Notes under the pieces: model-generated
Databases searched by the model: none
Told to the model about the DNA's origin: nothing
What the model saw: the letters and a program-made list of their open reading frames with translations, nothing else
Shown here: positions 16,619-24,836 of the stretch, one piece after another
How the letters are laid out: each line of letters begins with the position of its first letter
Position numbering within the stretch: position 1 is the first letter of the stretch
From: Pseudarthrobacter defluvii
Lineage (GTDB): Bacteria > Actinomycetota > Actinomycetes > Actinomycetales > Micrococcaceae
Length of the DNA stretch: 64,000 nucleotides
Direction of reading: 5' to 3'
Assembly: GCF_030323865.1 (NCBI RefSeq)
Contig: NZ_CP066362.1
Location: 1,798,001 to 1,862,000 of the forward strand
Made by a program: the position numbers and the translations under genes

Positions 16619-17884
16619 ATGTTCGCAGCAACGACGCTCGACACGCACCTTCCACGCAGCGAGGAAGGCAGCCTGCCCTACTCCCACGAACTGCAGTGGC
16701 CCAGCGGCCTGGAGCCGTTCAAGGTTGTTGACGACGGCTCCCAGGAGGACCCCTACGCCCACTACACGTGGATGCGCGAGAACGCGCCCGTTCTCCGGTG
16801 CTGGTCACCGGTCTCAGATGTCTACTTCATTTCCCGCTACGAGGATGTCCGCAAAGCCTTCCGGGCCCCGAAGATCTTCTCTTCGGAAGTGGTCTCGCCG
16901 CCGCCGATGACCTTCCTGACGCTTTTCGATGCGCCGAACCATAACCGCCTGCGCAAGGTTGTGGCCACCGCCTTCACACCCAAGGCCATCAAACTGTTTG
17001 AGGACCGAATACGGGAAACGGCCAACGCGCTGCTCGACGATCTTCTCGCCAAGGGCGGCGGCGAAGTGGTGGAGGAGTACGCCATCCAGCTCAGCATGGC
17101 CACCATCTCCGCCTTGCTGGACGTCCCCGCCCAGGACTACGAGAAGATGAAGTTCTGGTCCGATGAGACCTTCTCCTACTTCGGACGGCTCGCCCGGAAC
17201 GCCCCGGGCACGGGGACCGACAAGGACAGCGCCCACGATTTCTGGGCCTACCTGAAAGACACCCTGGAGCGCCTCTACGCGGAGGAAAGCCCGTCCATGG
17301 GCGGGCACATCGCCCGCATGTGGAAGGACGAAGGCATCCTCACCGAACAGGAAGCCAAGGAACTGTGTTCGTTCGTCTTCATCGCCGGACACGACACCAC
17401 CACCATCCTGCTGGCCAATGCCTTCCGCATCTTTGCCGAACAGCCCGGTCTGCTCACCCGCATCCGCGAGACCCCTGCCGACGCCGCACAGTTCGCCGAG
17501 GAACTGGCCCGGCACAGCGGCGCCGTCCACCGCGCCAGCCGCATCACCACCGAAGCCGTGGAAGTGGCCGGGGTGGCCATCCCCGCCGGCAGCATCGTTC
17601 GCCTGCTCAACGCTTCGGCCAGCCGGGACCTCTTCGACGACGGCGACACCTTCGACATGGACCACGACAACAGCAAATCCCTGGGCTTCGGCCACGGCGT
17701 GCACAGTTGCCTGGGCCAGCCCCTGGCCCACCTCGAAACCACCATTACCGCCGAAGTGCTGGCCCAGCGCCTGGCCTCGGTCACGCTGGACCCAGCCCAC
17801 CCGATTGAGTGGGTTCGCGGCAACAACCTCACCAACGCGGGCCCCCACCGCATGCACGTCTTCCTGGAGGAGCACAATGACTGA
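16619..17884 (+). CDS. Cytochrome P450
   Basis: A 421-aa soluble bacterial P450. The I-helix oxygen-activation motif is AGHDTT (residues 256-261), the ExxR motif lies in EELAR before HRASRITT, and the heme-binding loop is GFGHGVHSCLG with the axial Cys364. There is no membrane anchor, as expected for class I enzymes fed by a ferredoxin and reductase. Both partners follow directly: the reductase ATG overlaps the P450 stop and the ferredoxin comes next. It should hydroxylate a small hydrophobic substrate; the nearby KstD-like and SDR genes suggest an alicyclic, terpenoid or steroid-like compound. I cannot assign the CYP family. Confidence 0.93.
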   Translation: MFAATTLDTHLPRSEEGSLPYSHELQWPSGLEPFKVVDDGSQEDPYAHYTWMRENAPVLRCWSPVSDVYFISRYEDVRKAFRAPKIFSSEVVSPPPMTFLTLFDAPNHNRLRKVVATAFTPKAIKLFEDRIRETANALLDDLLAKGGGEVVEEYAIQLSMATISALLDVPAQDYEKMKFWSDETFSYFGRLARNAPGTGTDKDSAHDFWAYLKDTLERLYAEESPSMGGHIARMWKDEGILTEQEAKELCSFVFIAGHDTTTILLANAFRIFAEQPGLLTRIRETPADAAQFAEELARHSGAVHRASRITTEAVEVAGVAIPAGSIVRLLNASASRDLFDDGDTFDMDHDNSKSLGFGHGVHSCLGQPLAHLETTITAEVLAQRLASVTLDPAHPIEWVRGNNLTNAGPHRMHVFLEEHND

Positions 17885-19154
17885 GAAAACCACGGATCCT
17901 ATCGTTATTGTCGGCAGCGGACACGCCGGCGTTGCCGTGGCAGCAGGCCTGCGGACCGGCGGCTGGGACGGCCGGATCGTCCTCATCGATGCCCAGCACG
18001 GGATGCCCTACGAGCGGCCCCCGCTGTCCAAGGAACTGCTCACGCCCGGTTCCGGAGACAAAACAGCCCTCCTCCGCAAGGAAGACTATTACCAGGCCAG
18101 GGGGATGGAGCGCATCACGGGGCATACCGTCGAATCGATTGACCCCGCCGCCCGGGCAGTGGTCCTTGCAGGAGGCAGCCGGCTCCCGTTCCACCGGCTG
18201 GTGCTCGCCATCGGCTCACGTGCCCGCGAGCTTCCCGTGCCCGGTGCACAGCTTGACGGGGTGCTTGCCCTCCGGACTTACCAGGACGGGCTGGCCATCC
18301 AGCGCGCGCTGGTTCCCGGCGCGAAAGTGGTGATCATCGGTGCCGGTTTCATCGGTATGGAAGTGGCCGCGGCCGCCGTCAAGAACGGATGCTCCGTCAC
18401 GGTGCTGGAGTTCCAGGACCGCGTGATGAAGCGGGTGACCTCCGCACCCGTGTCCGCCTTCTTCGAGGGCCTCCACCGGGACCGGGGCGTCAACCTGGAA
18501 TTCGGCGCCGCCGTGACCGAACTGCAGGGGGAGGGCCGGGTGGAACGGGTCGTGACGTCAGACGGGCGGCACTTCGAGGCCGACGTGGTGGTGGCCGGCA
18601 TCGGTGTGCTGCCCAACCAGGAGCTCGCCGAAGCCGCCGGGGCGGCCTGCCGGGACGGCGTCCTGGTGGACGAACACTGCCGGACCAACATTCCGGGCAT
18701 CTACGCCGCCGGGGACGTCACCCGGTTCACCAGCCCGTTCAGCGGCGCCAGCCAACGGCTGGAATCCATCCAGAACGCCAATGCCCAGGCGGAGGCCCTG
18801 GTCAGCGACATCCTCGGCAGCCAGCCCCGGACCGCGGAGGTCCCGTGGTTCTGGACCGTCCAGCACGGTGTCCGGCTGCAAACCGCCGGGGTGATGCACC
18901 CGGACGATGAAGTCATCGTGCGCGGGGATCCCGACACCGGGAAATTCTCTGTGGTGTACCTCCGCGAGGGCCGGCTGGCCGCCGTGGACACCGTGGGCGG
19001 ACTGGCCGATTTCCGCCCGGCCAAGAAACTCATCCCCGCCGGGCGGCTGCTGGACCCCGCCCTGGTGGCGGACCCGGCCGTGAAACTCGAGGACACCGCA
19101 ACCGGCGAACATTCGCGTTCTGACGCCCGCCAAACCGCAGCAGCACTGGCCTGA
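17877..19154 (+). CDS. NAD(P)H ferredoxin reductase (FAD)
   Basis: A 425-aa FAD/NAD-binding reductase of the putidaredoxin-reductase type. The FAD motif is VGSGHAGVAVA near residue 11, the NAD motif is IIGAGFIGMEVA in the middle, and ATGDV-like (AAGDVTRF) sits before the C-terminal domain. The start is the ATG at 17877, overlapping the last 8 bp of the P450 gene, which couples translation. The same frame runs open further upstream over the P450 gene but that part is antifunctional overlap, not protein. It would pass electrons from NADH to the 2Fe-2S ferredoxin at 19187. Confidence 0.92.
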   Translation: MTEKTTDPIVIVGSGHAGVAVAAGLRTGGWDGRIVLIDAQHGMPYERPPLSKELLTPGSGDKTALLRKEDYYQARGMERITGHTVESIDPAARAVVLAGGSRLPFHRLVLAIGSRARELPVPGAQLDGVLALRTYQDGLAIQRALVPGAKVVIIGAGFIGMEVAAAAVKNGCSVTVLEFQDRVMKRVTSAPVSAFFEGLHRDRGVNLEFGAAVTELQGEGRVERVVTSDGRHFEADVVVAGIGVLPNQELAEAAGAACRDGVLVDEHCRTNIPGIYAAGDVTRFTSPFSGASQRLESIQNANAQAEALVSDILGSQPRTAEVPWFWTVQHGVRLQTAGVMHPDDEVIVRGDPDTGKFSVVYLREGRLAAVDTVGGLADFRPAKKLIPAGRLLDPALVADPAVKLEDTATGEHSRSDARQTAAALA

Positions 19155-19186
19155 TAACCGCAAGACTTCCAAGAAAAGAGCACCAG

Positions 19187-19510
19187 ATGAGTACCAACAC
19201 CCTGACCGTAGTGGACCGCGAAGGCCAGCAGCACGCCGTGCAGTGGGAGCCGGAGCAAAGCCTGATGGAGGCCCTGCGGGACCACGACCTCCCAGTGCTG
19301 GCGTCCTGCGGCGGCACAGCCTCCTGCGCCACATGCCACGTCTTCCTGGACGGCGACATCGTCACCAGCCTCGGTGAACGGAACGAGGACGAGGCCGAGC
19401 TGCTGGTGGACGCCGAAGGGTTCAGGGAGGACTGCTCACGGTTGTCCTGCCAGGTCGCGTTTGAGGACCGGCTGGACGGGATGACCGTCACCCTGGCCCC
19501 GGAGGAATAG
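19187..19510 (+). CDS. 2Fe-2S ferredoxin (P450 redox partner)
   Basis: A 107-aa plant/putidaredoxin-type ferredoxin. The four cluster cysteines are Cys41, Cys47, Cys50 and Cys88, in a C-x5-C-x2-C...C arrangement (SCGGTASCATCHVF then RLSCQV). It ends the P450 operon, is 32 bp from the reductase, and is followed at once by a strong terminator. It shuttles single electrons from the reductase to the P450 in the cytosol. Confidence 0.94.
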   Translation: MSTNTLTVVDREGQQHAVQWEPEQSLMEALRDHDLPVLASCGGTASCATCHVFLDGDIVTSLGERNEDEAELLVDAEGFREDCSRLSCQVAFEDRLDGMTVTLAPEE

Positions 19511-19517
19511 GCTCCCA

Positions 19518-19560
19518 TGACAGTGCCCCCGTCGCCACGAAGGCGACGGGGGCACTGTCA
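19518..19560. terminator. Strong terminator between ferredoxin and MHS transporter
   Basis: A 19-bp perfect stem (19518-19536 with 19542-19560), 5-nt loop ACGAA, followed by TTTT on the + strand. It lies between convergent genes and so ends the P450 transcript, probably also slowing the leftward one. Confidence 0.9.
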
Positions 19561-19576
19561 TTTTGCGGTGTGGTGC

Positions 19577-20965
19577 CTAGCGGACAGGGCTGTCCAGTCC
19601 CGCCTCCACCTTGGCGGCGGCATGCTGTTCCCGGCGCAAGGCAGTGCCCTCGAGATACGGTGCGCCCAGGCTTTCAATGGGCGTTCGGTACGTCTCGCGT
19701 GAGTAAAAGACACAGACGCCGGCAATGAGCATGCAGACAGTCGCAAAAACAGCCACGGGCATCCAGCCCGTCAGGCCCGGCGTCAGCAGCATGCTGGCGA
19801 TCATGGGGGCGAACCCGGCCAGCACCAGGCCCAGCTGGTTGCCCAGCGCCATGCCCGTGTAGCGCACGGGAGTGGCGAACTGCTCGGCCACATAGGCCGG
19901 CCAGACGGCGTTGTAGGCCGAGTACAGCACGGTCATGTTCAGGAACGCGGCCAGGAACACCAGCACGATGTTGCCCGAGGACAACGCCAGGAAGTATACA
20001 AAAATCGTTGCGGAACATCCGATCGCGGCGGCCAGCAGCAGCGGACGGCGTCCGATCCGGTCCGCGAGCGTCGCAGCCAATGGCATCACCAGCATGGACA
20101 GCCCGATCGCGACGGCGTTGACCGTCAGGATGGAGGACCGGTCGAAGCCCGCCGTGGAAGTGGCGTAGGCCAGCCCGAAGACCGTAAACACCGTCTGCAT
20201 CACCACCATGATGGACATGCCCGCCACGCGCAGCACGTCCGGTGCCTGGAACTTCAGGACCTCCTTGACGGGCATGGGTGCGACCTGTTCCTGCTCCTGC
20301 GCTTCCTCGAAGACGGGGGTCTCGTCGAGGTGCGTCCGCACCCAGTAGGCCACGGCGAGGACCACGATGGAGAGCCAGAACGGGACGCGCCAGCCCCAGC
20401 TCATCATGGCGTCCTGCGGCAGGGCACTCACCGGAATGAACACCAGGGTGGCCAGGACCATGCCGGAGGCGTAGCCCATCATCACGAAGCTGGTGAAGAA
20501 GGCACGTTTTCCGTCCGGGGAGTGCTCCAGCGTGAGGGTGGAGGCGCCCGCGGACTCAGCCCCGGCGGAGAAACCCTGGGCCAGGCGTCCTGCTACCAAC
20601 AGGATGGGGGCCCAGACCCCCACCTGATCGTAGGTTGGCAGGCAGCCTATGCCCAGCGAGGCCAGGCCCATAATGCCCAGGGTGAGCAGCAGGATCCTCT
20701 TGCGGCCCAGCTTGTCGCCGAAATGGCCCATGACCAGCCCGCCCACCGGCCGTGCCACGTACGCGACGCCGAAGGTGGCCAGTGCGCCGATCAGGCCGAC
20801 GGCGGGGTCGTCGGACGGGAAGAACAGGTGCGGGAACACCAGGGCGGCTGCGGTTCCGTAGATGAAGAAGTCGTAATACTCCAGCGTGCTGCCCAGGAAG
20901 GATGCCAGGGCCGCCTTCCGCGGCGTCTTCGGCGGGGCGGTACGTGTGTCGGGTGATATGTGCAT
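19577..20965 (-). CDS. MHS-family MFS transporter (P450/KstD cassette)
   Basis: A 462-aa proton-coupled MFS transporter. The N-terminus has ASFLGSTLEYYDFFIYG and the loop 2-3 motif MGHFGDKLGRKRI; a second copy, LADRIGRRPLL, sits midway, and about 12 membrane helices follow the usual plan. It is the last gene of the leftward operon led by the SDR at 23817 and lies 11 bp after the Dabb gene. It likely imports the carboxylated substrate of the module. Its specificity cannot be read from sequence. Confidence 0.9.
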   Translation of the reverse strand: MHISPDTRTAPPKTPRKAALASFLGSTLEYYDFFIYGTAAALVFPHLFFPSDDPAVGLIGALATFGVAYVARPVGGLVMGHFGDKLGRKRILLLTLGIMGLASLGIGCLPTYDQVGVWAPILLVAGRLAQGFSAGAESAGASTLTLEHSPDGKRAFFTSFVMMGYASGMVLATLVFIPVSALPQDAMMSWGWRVPFWLSIVVLAVAYWVRTHLDETPVFEEAQEQEQVAPMPVKEVLKFQAPDVLRVAGMSIMVVMQTVFTVFGLAYATSTAGFDRSSILTVNAVAIGLSMLVMPLAATLADRIGRRPLLLAAAIGCSATIFVYFLALSSGNIVLVFLAAFLNMTVLYSAYNAVWPAYVAEQFATPVRYTGMALGNQLGLVLAGFAPMIASMLLTPGLTGWMPVAVFATVCMLIAGVCVFYSRETYRTPIESLGAPYLEGTALRREQHAAAKVEAGLDSPVR

Positions 20966-20976
20966 GGTGAATCTCC

Positions 20977-21306
20977 TTAAGACAACGGTGTCTTGGCGGG
21001 AGCCGGCTGGGGATCTTCGAGGTGGAAGTCCACCGAGAGGATGTGCAGGCTGTTGGGGAACGAGTACGCCTTCAGCGGCTCGTGGAGAGGGTGCGTGTTG
21101 TACACGGCGATGTCCTCGACGGTTTCGAAGTCCGCCACGATGGCGTAATCGAAGGACCGCTCGGTACCGAGCACATCCGGTCCGTGTGCCAGATTGAGCA
21201 TGCCCGGGATGTTGCCGCGCATCCGGTTGAGTCCGGCGATCCAGGTCTGCTTGTCCTCCGGTGGGAAGTCCGGCTTGAACTTGAACAGGACAGTGTGGCG
21301 GATCAT
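20977..21306 (-). CDS. Dabb (stress-responsive A/B barrel) domain protein
   Basis: A 109-aa single-domain protein of the Dabb family (IRHTVLFKFKPD start; FDYAIVADFETVEDIAVYNTHP in outline), a small dimeric alpha/beta barrel. I choose the ATG at 21306; a GTG at 21315 would add three residues. The start overlaps the end of the flavoprotein gene. Dabb proteins in catabolic operons act as cyclases, aldolase-like or hydratase-like helpers for ring compounds, but many are uncharacterised; its step here is unknown. Confidence 0.85.
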   Translation of the reverse strand: MIRHTVLFKFKPDFPPEDKQTWIAGLNRMRGNIPGMLNLAHGPDVLGTERSFDYAIVADFETVEDIAVYNTHPLHEPLKAYSFPNSLHILSVDFHLEDPQPAPAKTPLS

Positions 21307-21307
21307 C

Positions 21308-22990
21308 TCAGGCACCTACCAGTTCCGCTGCGTGGTTGCCGCCAGCCAATGAGCCCGGGACGTACTCGGGATCCTGGCCCGCGATGGTCCGCCCGGCGAG
21401 GTAACCCATGGTCATGATGGGCCCCAGGGTGGCGCCTGCGCCGGGGTAACCGGCCGCGTAGGCGCTCTCGGTGGTATTGCCGGCGGCGAACAGGCCCTCG
21501 ATGGGGCGGTTGTCGACGTCGAGCACGCGGGCCAGCCCGTCGGTGGCGATGCCGCCGTTGGTACCGAACGCGCCGTTGACCACCTCCATGGCGTAGAACG
21601 GTCCGGTCTGCAGCGGAGCCAGGGACGGGTTGGGGTAGGCGTTGTCCGCGTCTCCCCAGTATTTGTCGTAGGCGCTCTCGCCGCGGCCGAAGTCCGGATC
21701 CTCGCCCCGGGCGGCGAAGCCGTTGAACCGGGCCACAGTCTCCACGAGGTTCCGGACGGGAACGTTGATCTTCATGGCGAGCTCTTCCACTGTGGCCGCC
21801 TCGGTCAGGTAGGCCGGCGTGGGCTGGCCGGCGCGGTGGGCCAGGATGCCGTAGCGCTCCATGTAGGCGTGGTCCACGACCACATGGGCGGGGGTGTTGA
21901 GGGTCTGGTTCGCGGCGGAGTCCCACGACTGCAGGCACCGGGCCAGGTCGTTGTAGTTCTGGGATTCGTTGGCGAAGCGGCGACCGTGCCGGTTCACCAT
22001 GATGGATCCCGGGCCCTGGCGTTCGAACCGGAGGAGGGTGCCGATCGGCTGCCCGTCCCGGGTATCGCCGGTCACCGACATGGGTGCCCACCAGGCCTCG
22101 CGGGTGCCGCGGGTCTGCCCGCCGATACGCTGGGACATCCGCAGGCCGTCACCGGTGTTGGAAGGCGGCGAGCACATGGTGTACAGCCGTGAGGCCAGCA
22201 TCGAATCGGCCAGGGCCTTGTCCCATTCGAAGCCCCCGGTGGCCAGCACCACGCCGTCGTTGGCCCGGATGATCTCGCCGGTTTCGAGCTCCACGCCAGT
22301 TACCCGGCCGCCGTCGGTCACCAGCCGGTGCCCGCGGGCGCCCGTGGCCAGGGCCGCACCGCTCCGGACCAGGCTGGCCAGCAGCATGGACACCAGCGCC
22401 TGGCCCTTCGCCACAAAACCGTCTTTCTGGCGCTGGTCCAGCTCCGCCCAGGGGAACCTGGTGAAAGCGCCCCAGGCCTCGTACTCCTGCATTGTGAACG
22501 GAGCGCGGCCGTCCGTGCGGACATGTGCGGTGAGGGAACCCAGGGCATCCCCGCTGTTGAAGAGTTCCGGTTCGATGGTGCGTCCGCCGTCGAGCGCGCC
22601 GGGCAGGTCCTGGCGGTAATCCGGGAAGTTGTCCAGGAAAATGAAGCGCACGCCGCACTCGTCCTCCACGAACTGCAGCATCTGGTCCCCGTAGTTCAAC
22701 GCTGCATCCAGCAGTTCCCCGCGGCCGCGGCCCCTGGCCACCGCACGCACATAATCGGCTGCCGCGGCCTTGGAATCGGTGACGCCCGCGTCGCGGGCGT
22801 GGTGGTTGTCCGCCACCCACAGCATGCCGCCGGACACGGCGGAGGTGCCGCCCAGCAGGTCGCTCTTTTCCAGGATGATTACAGATTTGCCGGCCCGGGC
22901 TGCGGTGGCCCCCGCAGTGAGGGCGCCGGCGCCGGAACCCACGACGACGACGTCGTACGTTTCCGCTGCGGTTCCACTGACGATTTTCAT
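21308..22990 (-). CDS. KstD-like FAD-dependent dehydrogenase 1
   Basis: A 560-aa flavoprotein of the FAD_binding_2 (fumarate reductase/3-ketosteroid dehydrogenase) family. The start ATG at 22990 follows AAAGG; the frame also runs open upstream. The N-terminal dinucleotide motif is VVVGSGAGALTAG, followed by LEKSDLLGGTSAVSGG, and the C-terminal ATDGLARVLD ... GLFAAGNTTESAYAAGYPGAG (in outline) closes the FAD site. Relatives introduce a double bond next to a ring ketone. It shares the operon with an SDR upstream and Dabb and MHS genes downstream. A second distinct paralogue lies at 24837. Confidence 0.87.
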   Translation of the reverse strand: MKIVSGTAAETYDVVVVGSGAGALTAGATAARAGKSVIILEKSDLLGGTSAVSGGMLWVADNHHARDAGVTDSKAAAADYVRAVARGRGRGELLDAALNYGDQMLQFVEDECGVRFIFLDNFPDYRQDLPGALDGGRTIEPELFNSGDALGSLTAHVRTDGRAPFTMQEYEAWGAFTRFPWAELDQRQKDGFVAKGQALVSMLLASLVRSGAALATGARGHRLVTDGGRVTGVELETGEIIRANDGVVLATGGFEWDKALADSMLASRLYTMCSPPSNTGDGLRMSQRIGGQTRGTREAWWAPMSVTGDTRDGQPIGTLLRFERQGPGSIMVNRHGRRFANESQNYNDLARCLQSWDSAANQTLNTPAHVVVDHAYMERYGILAHRAGQPTPAYLTEAATVEELAMKINVPVRNLVETVARFNGFAARGEDPDFGRGESAYDKYWGDADNAYPNPSLAPLQTGPFYAMEVVNGAFGTNGGIATDGLARVLDVDNRPIEGLFAAGNTTESAYAAGYPGAGATLGPIMTMGYLAGRTIAGQDPEYVPGSLAGGNHAAELVGA

Positions 22991-23055
22991 GGTGATGCCT
23001 TTCGGGAGATGTTCAGTGCCGCGCGTTAGGAGGCGGTGCGGCAAGGGTGGGCGGC

Positions 23056-23817
23056 TCAGACCGCGGTGTAACCGCCGTCGATCACGAGTTCCGAACCGGT
23101 GGTGAAACGGGATTCGTCCGAGGCCAGGTACAGGACGCCGTAGGCGATTTCCTCCGGTTCCCCCTGCCGGGGCAGCGGGTTGGAGCCGAGCAGCTGCTTG
23201 TAGTACGCCTCGGGGCCAACCGTGGATTGTTCCGCGGAGCGCCGGCTCATCCGCGTGTTCATGGAGCCGGGGTGGATGGAGTTGACCCTGATGCCGTGGG
23301 CTCCGTAGGCGGCGGCATCGGACTTGCTGAGCAGCCGGACGGCACCTTTGGTGGCGTGGTACAGGGGCACGCTGCTGCCTCCGGTGAGTCCGTGGATGGA
23401 GGAGAAGTTGATGATGCTGCCGGCGCCCTTTTCGATCATGCCGGGGACCACATGCTTGGTCATCAGCCAGACGCCTTTGACGTTGACGTTGAAGATGGTG
23501 TCGAAGTCCGTGCCGGAGGCGGTGTGGGACGGCCCGGCGGGCCCGATGATGCCTGCGGCGTTGACCAGGATGTCCGGTGCGCCGATGTCTTCGGTGACGC
23601 GGCGGATCGCCTCGGCAACGCTGTCCTCGCTGGTGACGTCAACGTCGTACTCCCGGACGTTTTCATGGGCTGCAACGGCCGGTGCCCCTGCCATGTCCAG
23701 GCTGGCAACCCGGGCGCCGTGTTCCGCAAAAAGCGCCGCCGTGGCGCTGCCAAGGTCCCCCCGGCCGCCGGTGATGACCGCCGTCTTGCCGGCGACCCGT
23801 CCGTGCGTGATGTTCAT
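23056..23817 (-). CDS. SDR-family oxidoreductase (KstD operon 1)
   Basis: A 253-aa classical short-chain dehydrogenase/reductase. The cofactor motif is TGGRGDLG (Asp in place of the usual Gly/Ile position), then NAAG, the catalytic Ser in NFSSIHG and the YxxxK pair in YHATK. It is first in the leftward operon, with GAGG before the ATG. A 21-bp operator-like palindrome lies 79 bp upstream. It likely oxidises a ring alcohol produced upstream, perhaps by the P450, to the ketone used by the KstD-like enzyme. Confidence 0.9.
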   Translation of the reverse strand: MNITHGRVAGKTAVITGGRGDLGSATAALFAEHGARVASLDMAGAPAVAAHENVREYDVDVTSEDSVAEAIRRVTEDIGAPDILVNAAGIIGPAGPSHTASGTDFDTIFNVNVKGVWLMTKHVVPGMIEKGAGSIINFSSIHGLTGGSSVPLYHATKGAVRLLSKSDAAAYGAHGIRVNSIHPGSMNTRMSRRSAEQSTVGPEAYYKQLLGSNPLPRQGEPEEIAYGVLYLASDESRFTTGSELVIDGGYTAV

Positions 23818-23895
23818 GTTCCGCTCCTCGTCAATCCGCAGCCTCGTCGCTGCGCCTTAGCTACCGTGGCAGGAGTGCTGTGAGCGGAACCACAG

Positions 23896-23916
23896 GATTA
23901 CCGATGAACGGTAATC
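23896..23916. promoter_or_regulatory. Candidate IclR operator, copy 1
   Basis: GATTACCG-ATGAA-CGGTAATC, a perfect 8-bp inverted repeat around a 5-nt centre. It lies in the promoter region of the leftward SDR operon, directly after the stop of the IclR gene. Nearly the same 21-mer occurs at 24723-24743. Confidence 0.75.
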
Positions 23917-23923
23917 AGTCGCT

Positions 23924-24709
23924 TCATTGGCTTCGGCGGACAGTTCCTTTGAGCTCGCCCCGCCAGCCCAGGGCGCGCGAAACCCCGCGGGCTCCGGCCA
24001 TAAGCACCGGCACCCGGGCGGAGTCGTTCTCCTCGGTCCGCGGCACGATGACGCTCAGGGCTGCCACTGCCGTGTTGTCCGGTCCGAACACCGGCACGGC
24101 AATGCCGGTGGTCTCGGGAACAATCACGCCGGGCATGGCGGCGAAGCCCCGGTGCCGGATATCGGCCAGGTGGCGCCGCAGCACCATCGGCTCCGTGAGG
24201 GTGGTGTCGGTGTATTTGTACAGCGGCCTGGCGAGGATTTTGTCCTGGTAGGCGGCTGGGGAGTGGGCCAGCAAGACCAGTCCCGACGACGTGGCGTGCA
24301 GCGGGAGCCGGCCGGCGATTTTGGAAATGTCCACCACCGTTGCATGGGTGCCGATGCGTTCGATGTAGAGGATCTCGTCCGAATCCAGGATGCCCAAGGT
24401 TGTGGCGTGCTGGACCACGGACTGGACGTCCTCCATAAACGGCAGCGCCGCCTCGCGCAGGCCCACCATCTTGGAGCCGCGGGATGCCAGTTCCCACATT
24501 TTTGTTCCAATATGCACGGCGCCGCCCGGCTCGCGCTCCAGGAGGCGCTCGTGCAGCAGTTCGTTGACCAGCCGGTACGTGGTGGTGACCGGGAGCCCGG
24601 TCCTGCGGGCCAGTTCGGCGACGGTCATGGTCTGGTGGCGGTCATCGAACGCGCTCACCACCCTGACAAAGCGGGCGATCATCGACTCGCCGGATGCGGA
24701 ATTGGCCAC
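23924..24709 (-). CDS. IclR-family transcriptional regulator (KstD operons)
   Basis: A 261-aa IclR protein beginning VANSASGESMIARFVRVV. The GTG at 24709 is preceded by AAGGAGA at 5-6 nt, which decides the start over a much longer open frame. The HTH covers residues about 10-70 (LPVTTTYRLVNELL) and the effector domain the rest. Two matching 21-bp operator-like sites flank it: one in its own divergent promoter with the second KstD-like gene and one in front of the SDR operon. So it probably controls both KstD operons and itself. Confidence 0.9.
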   Translation of the reverse strand: MANSASGESMIARFVRVVSAFDDRHQTMTVAELARRTGLPVTTTYRLVNELLHERLLEREPGGAVHIGTKMWELASRGSKMVGLREAALPFMEDVQSVVQHATTLGILDSDEILYIERIGTHATVVDISKIAGRLPLHATSSGLVLLAHSPAAYQDKILARPLYKYTDTTLTEPMVLRRHLADIRHRGFAAMPGVIVPETTGIAVPVFGPDNTAVAALSVIVPRTEENDSARVPVLMAGARGVSRALGWRGELKGTVRRSQ

Positions 24710-24722
24710 TGATTCTCCTTGG

Positions 24723-24743
24723 GATTCCCGATCAATGGTAATC
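24723..24743. promoter_or_regulatory. Candidate IclR operator, copy 2
   Basis: GATTCCCG-ATCAA-TGGTAATC, matching copy 1 in 17 or more positions and lying between the divergent starts of the IclR gene (24709) and the second KstD-like gene (24837). Confidence 0.72.
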
Positions 24744-24836
24744 GCGGCTGTGGTGCTTCCCCACCACCGCTGTACTGGGGCTGGCATTCCACCCGGCTGC
24801 CGCACCGAGGCGCAGCCACTGAACGGAGCAAGAACC

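Noticed and set aside
17418..17876. Upstream extension of the ferredoxin reductase frame
   Set aside because: It lies fully inside the P450 gene; the ATG at 17877 gives the correct N-terminus with the FAD motif.
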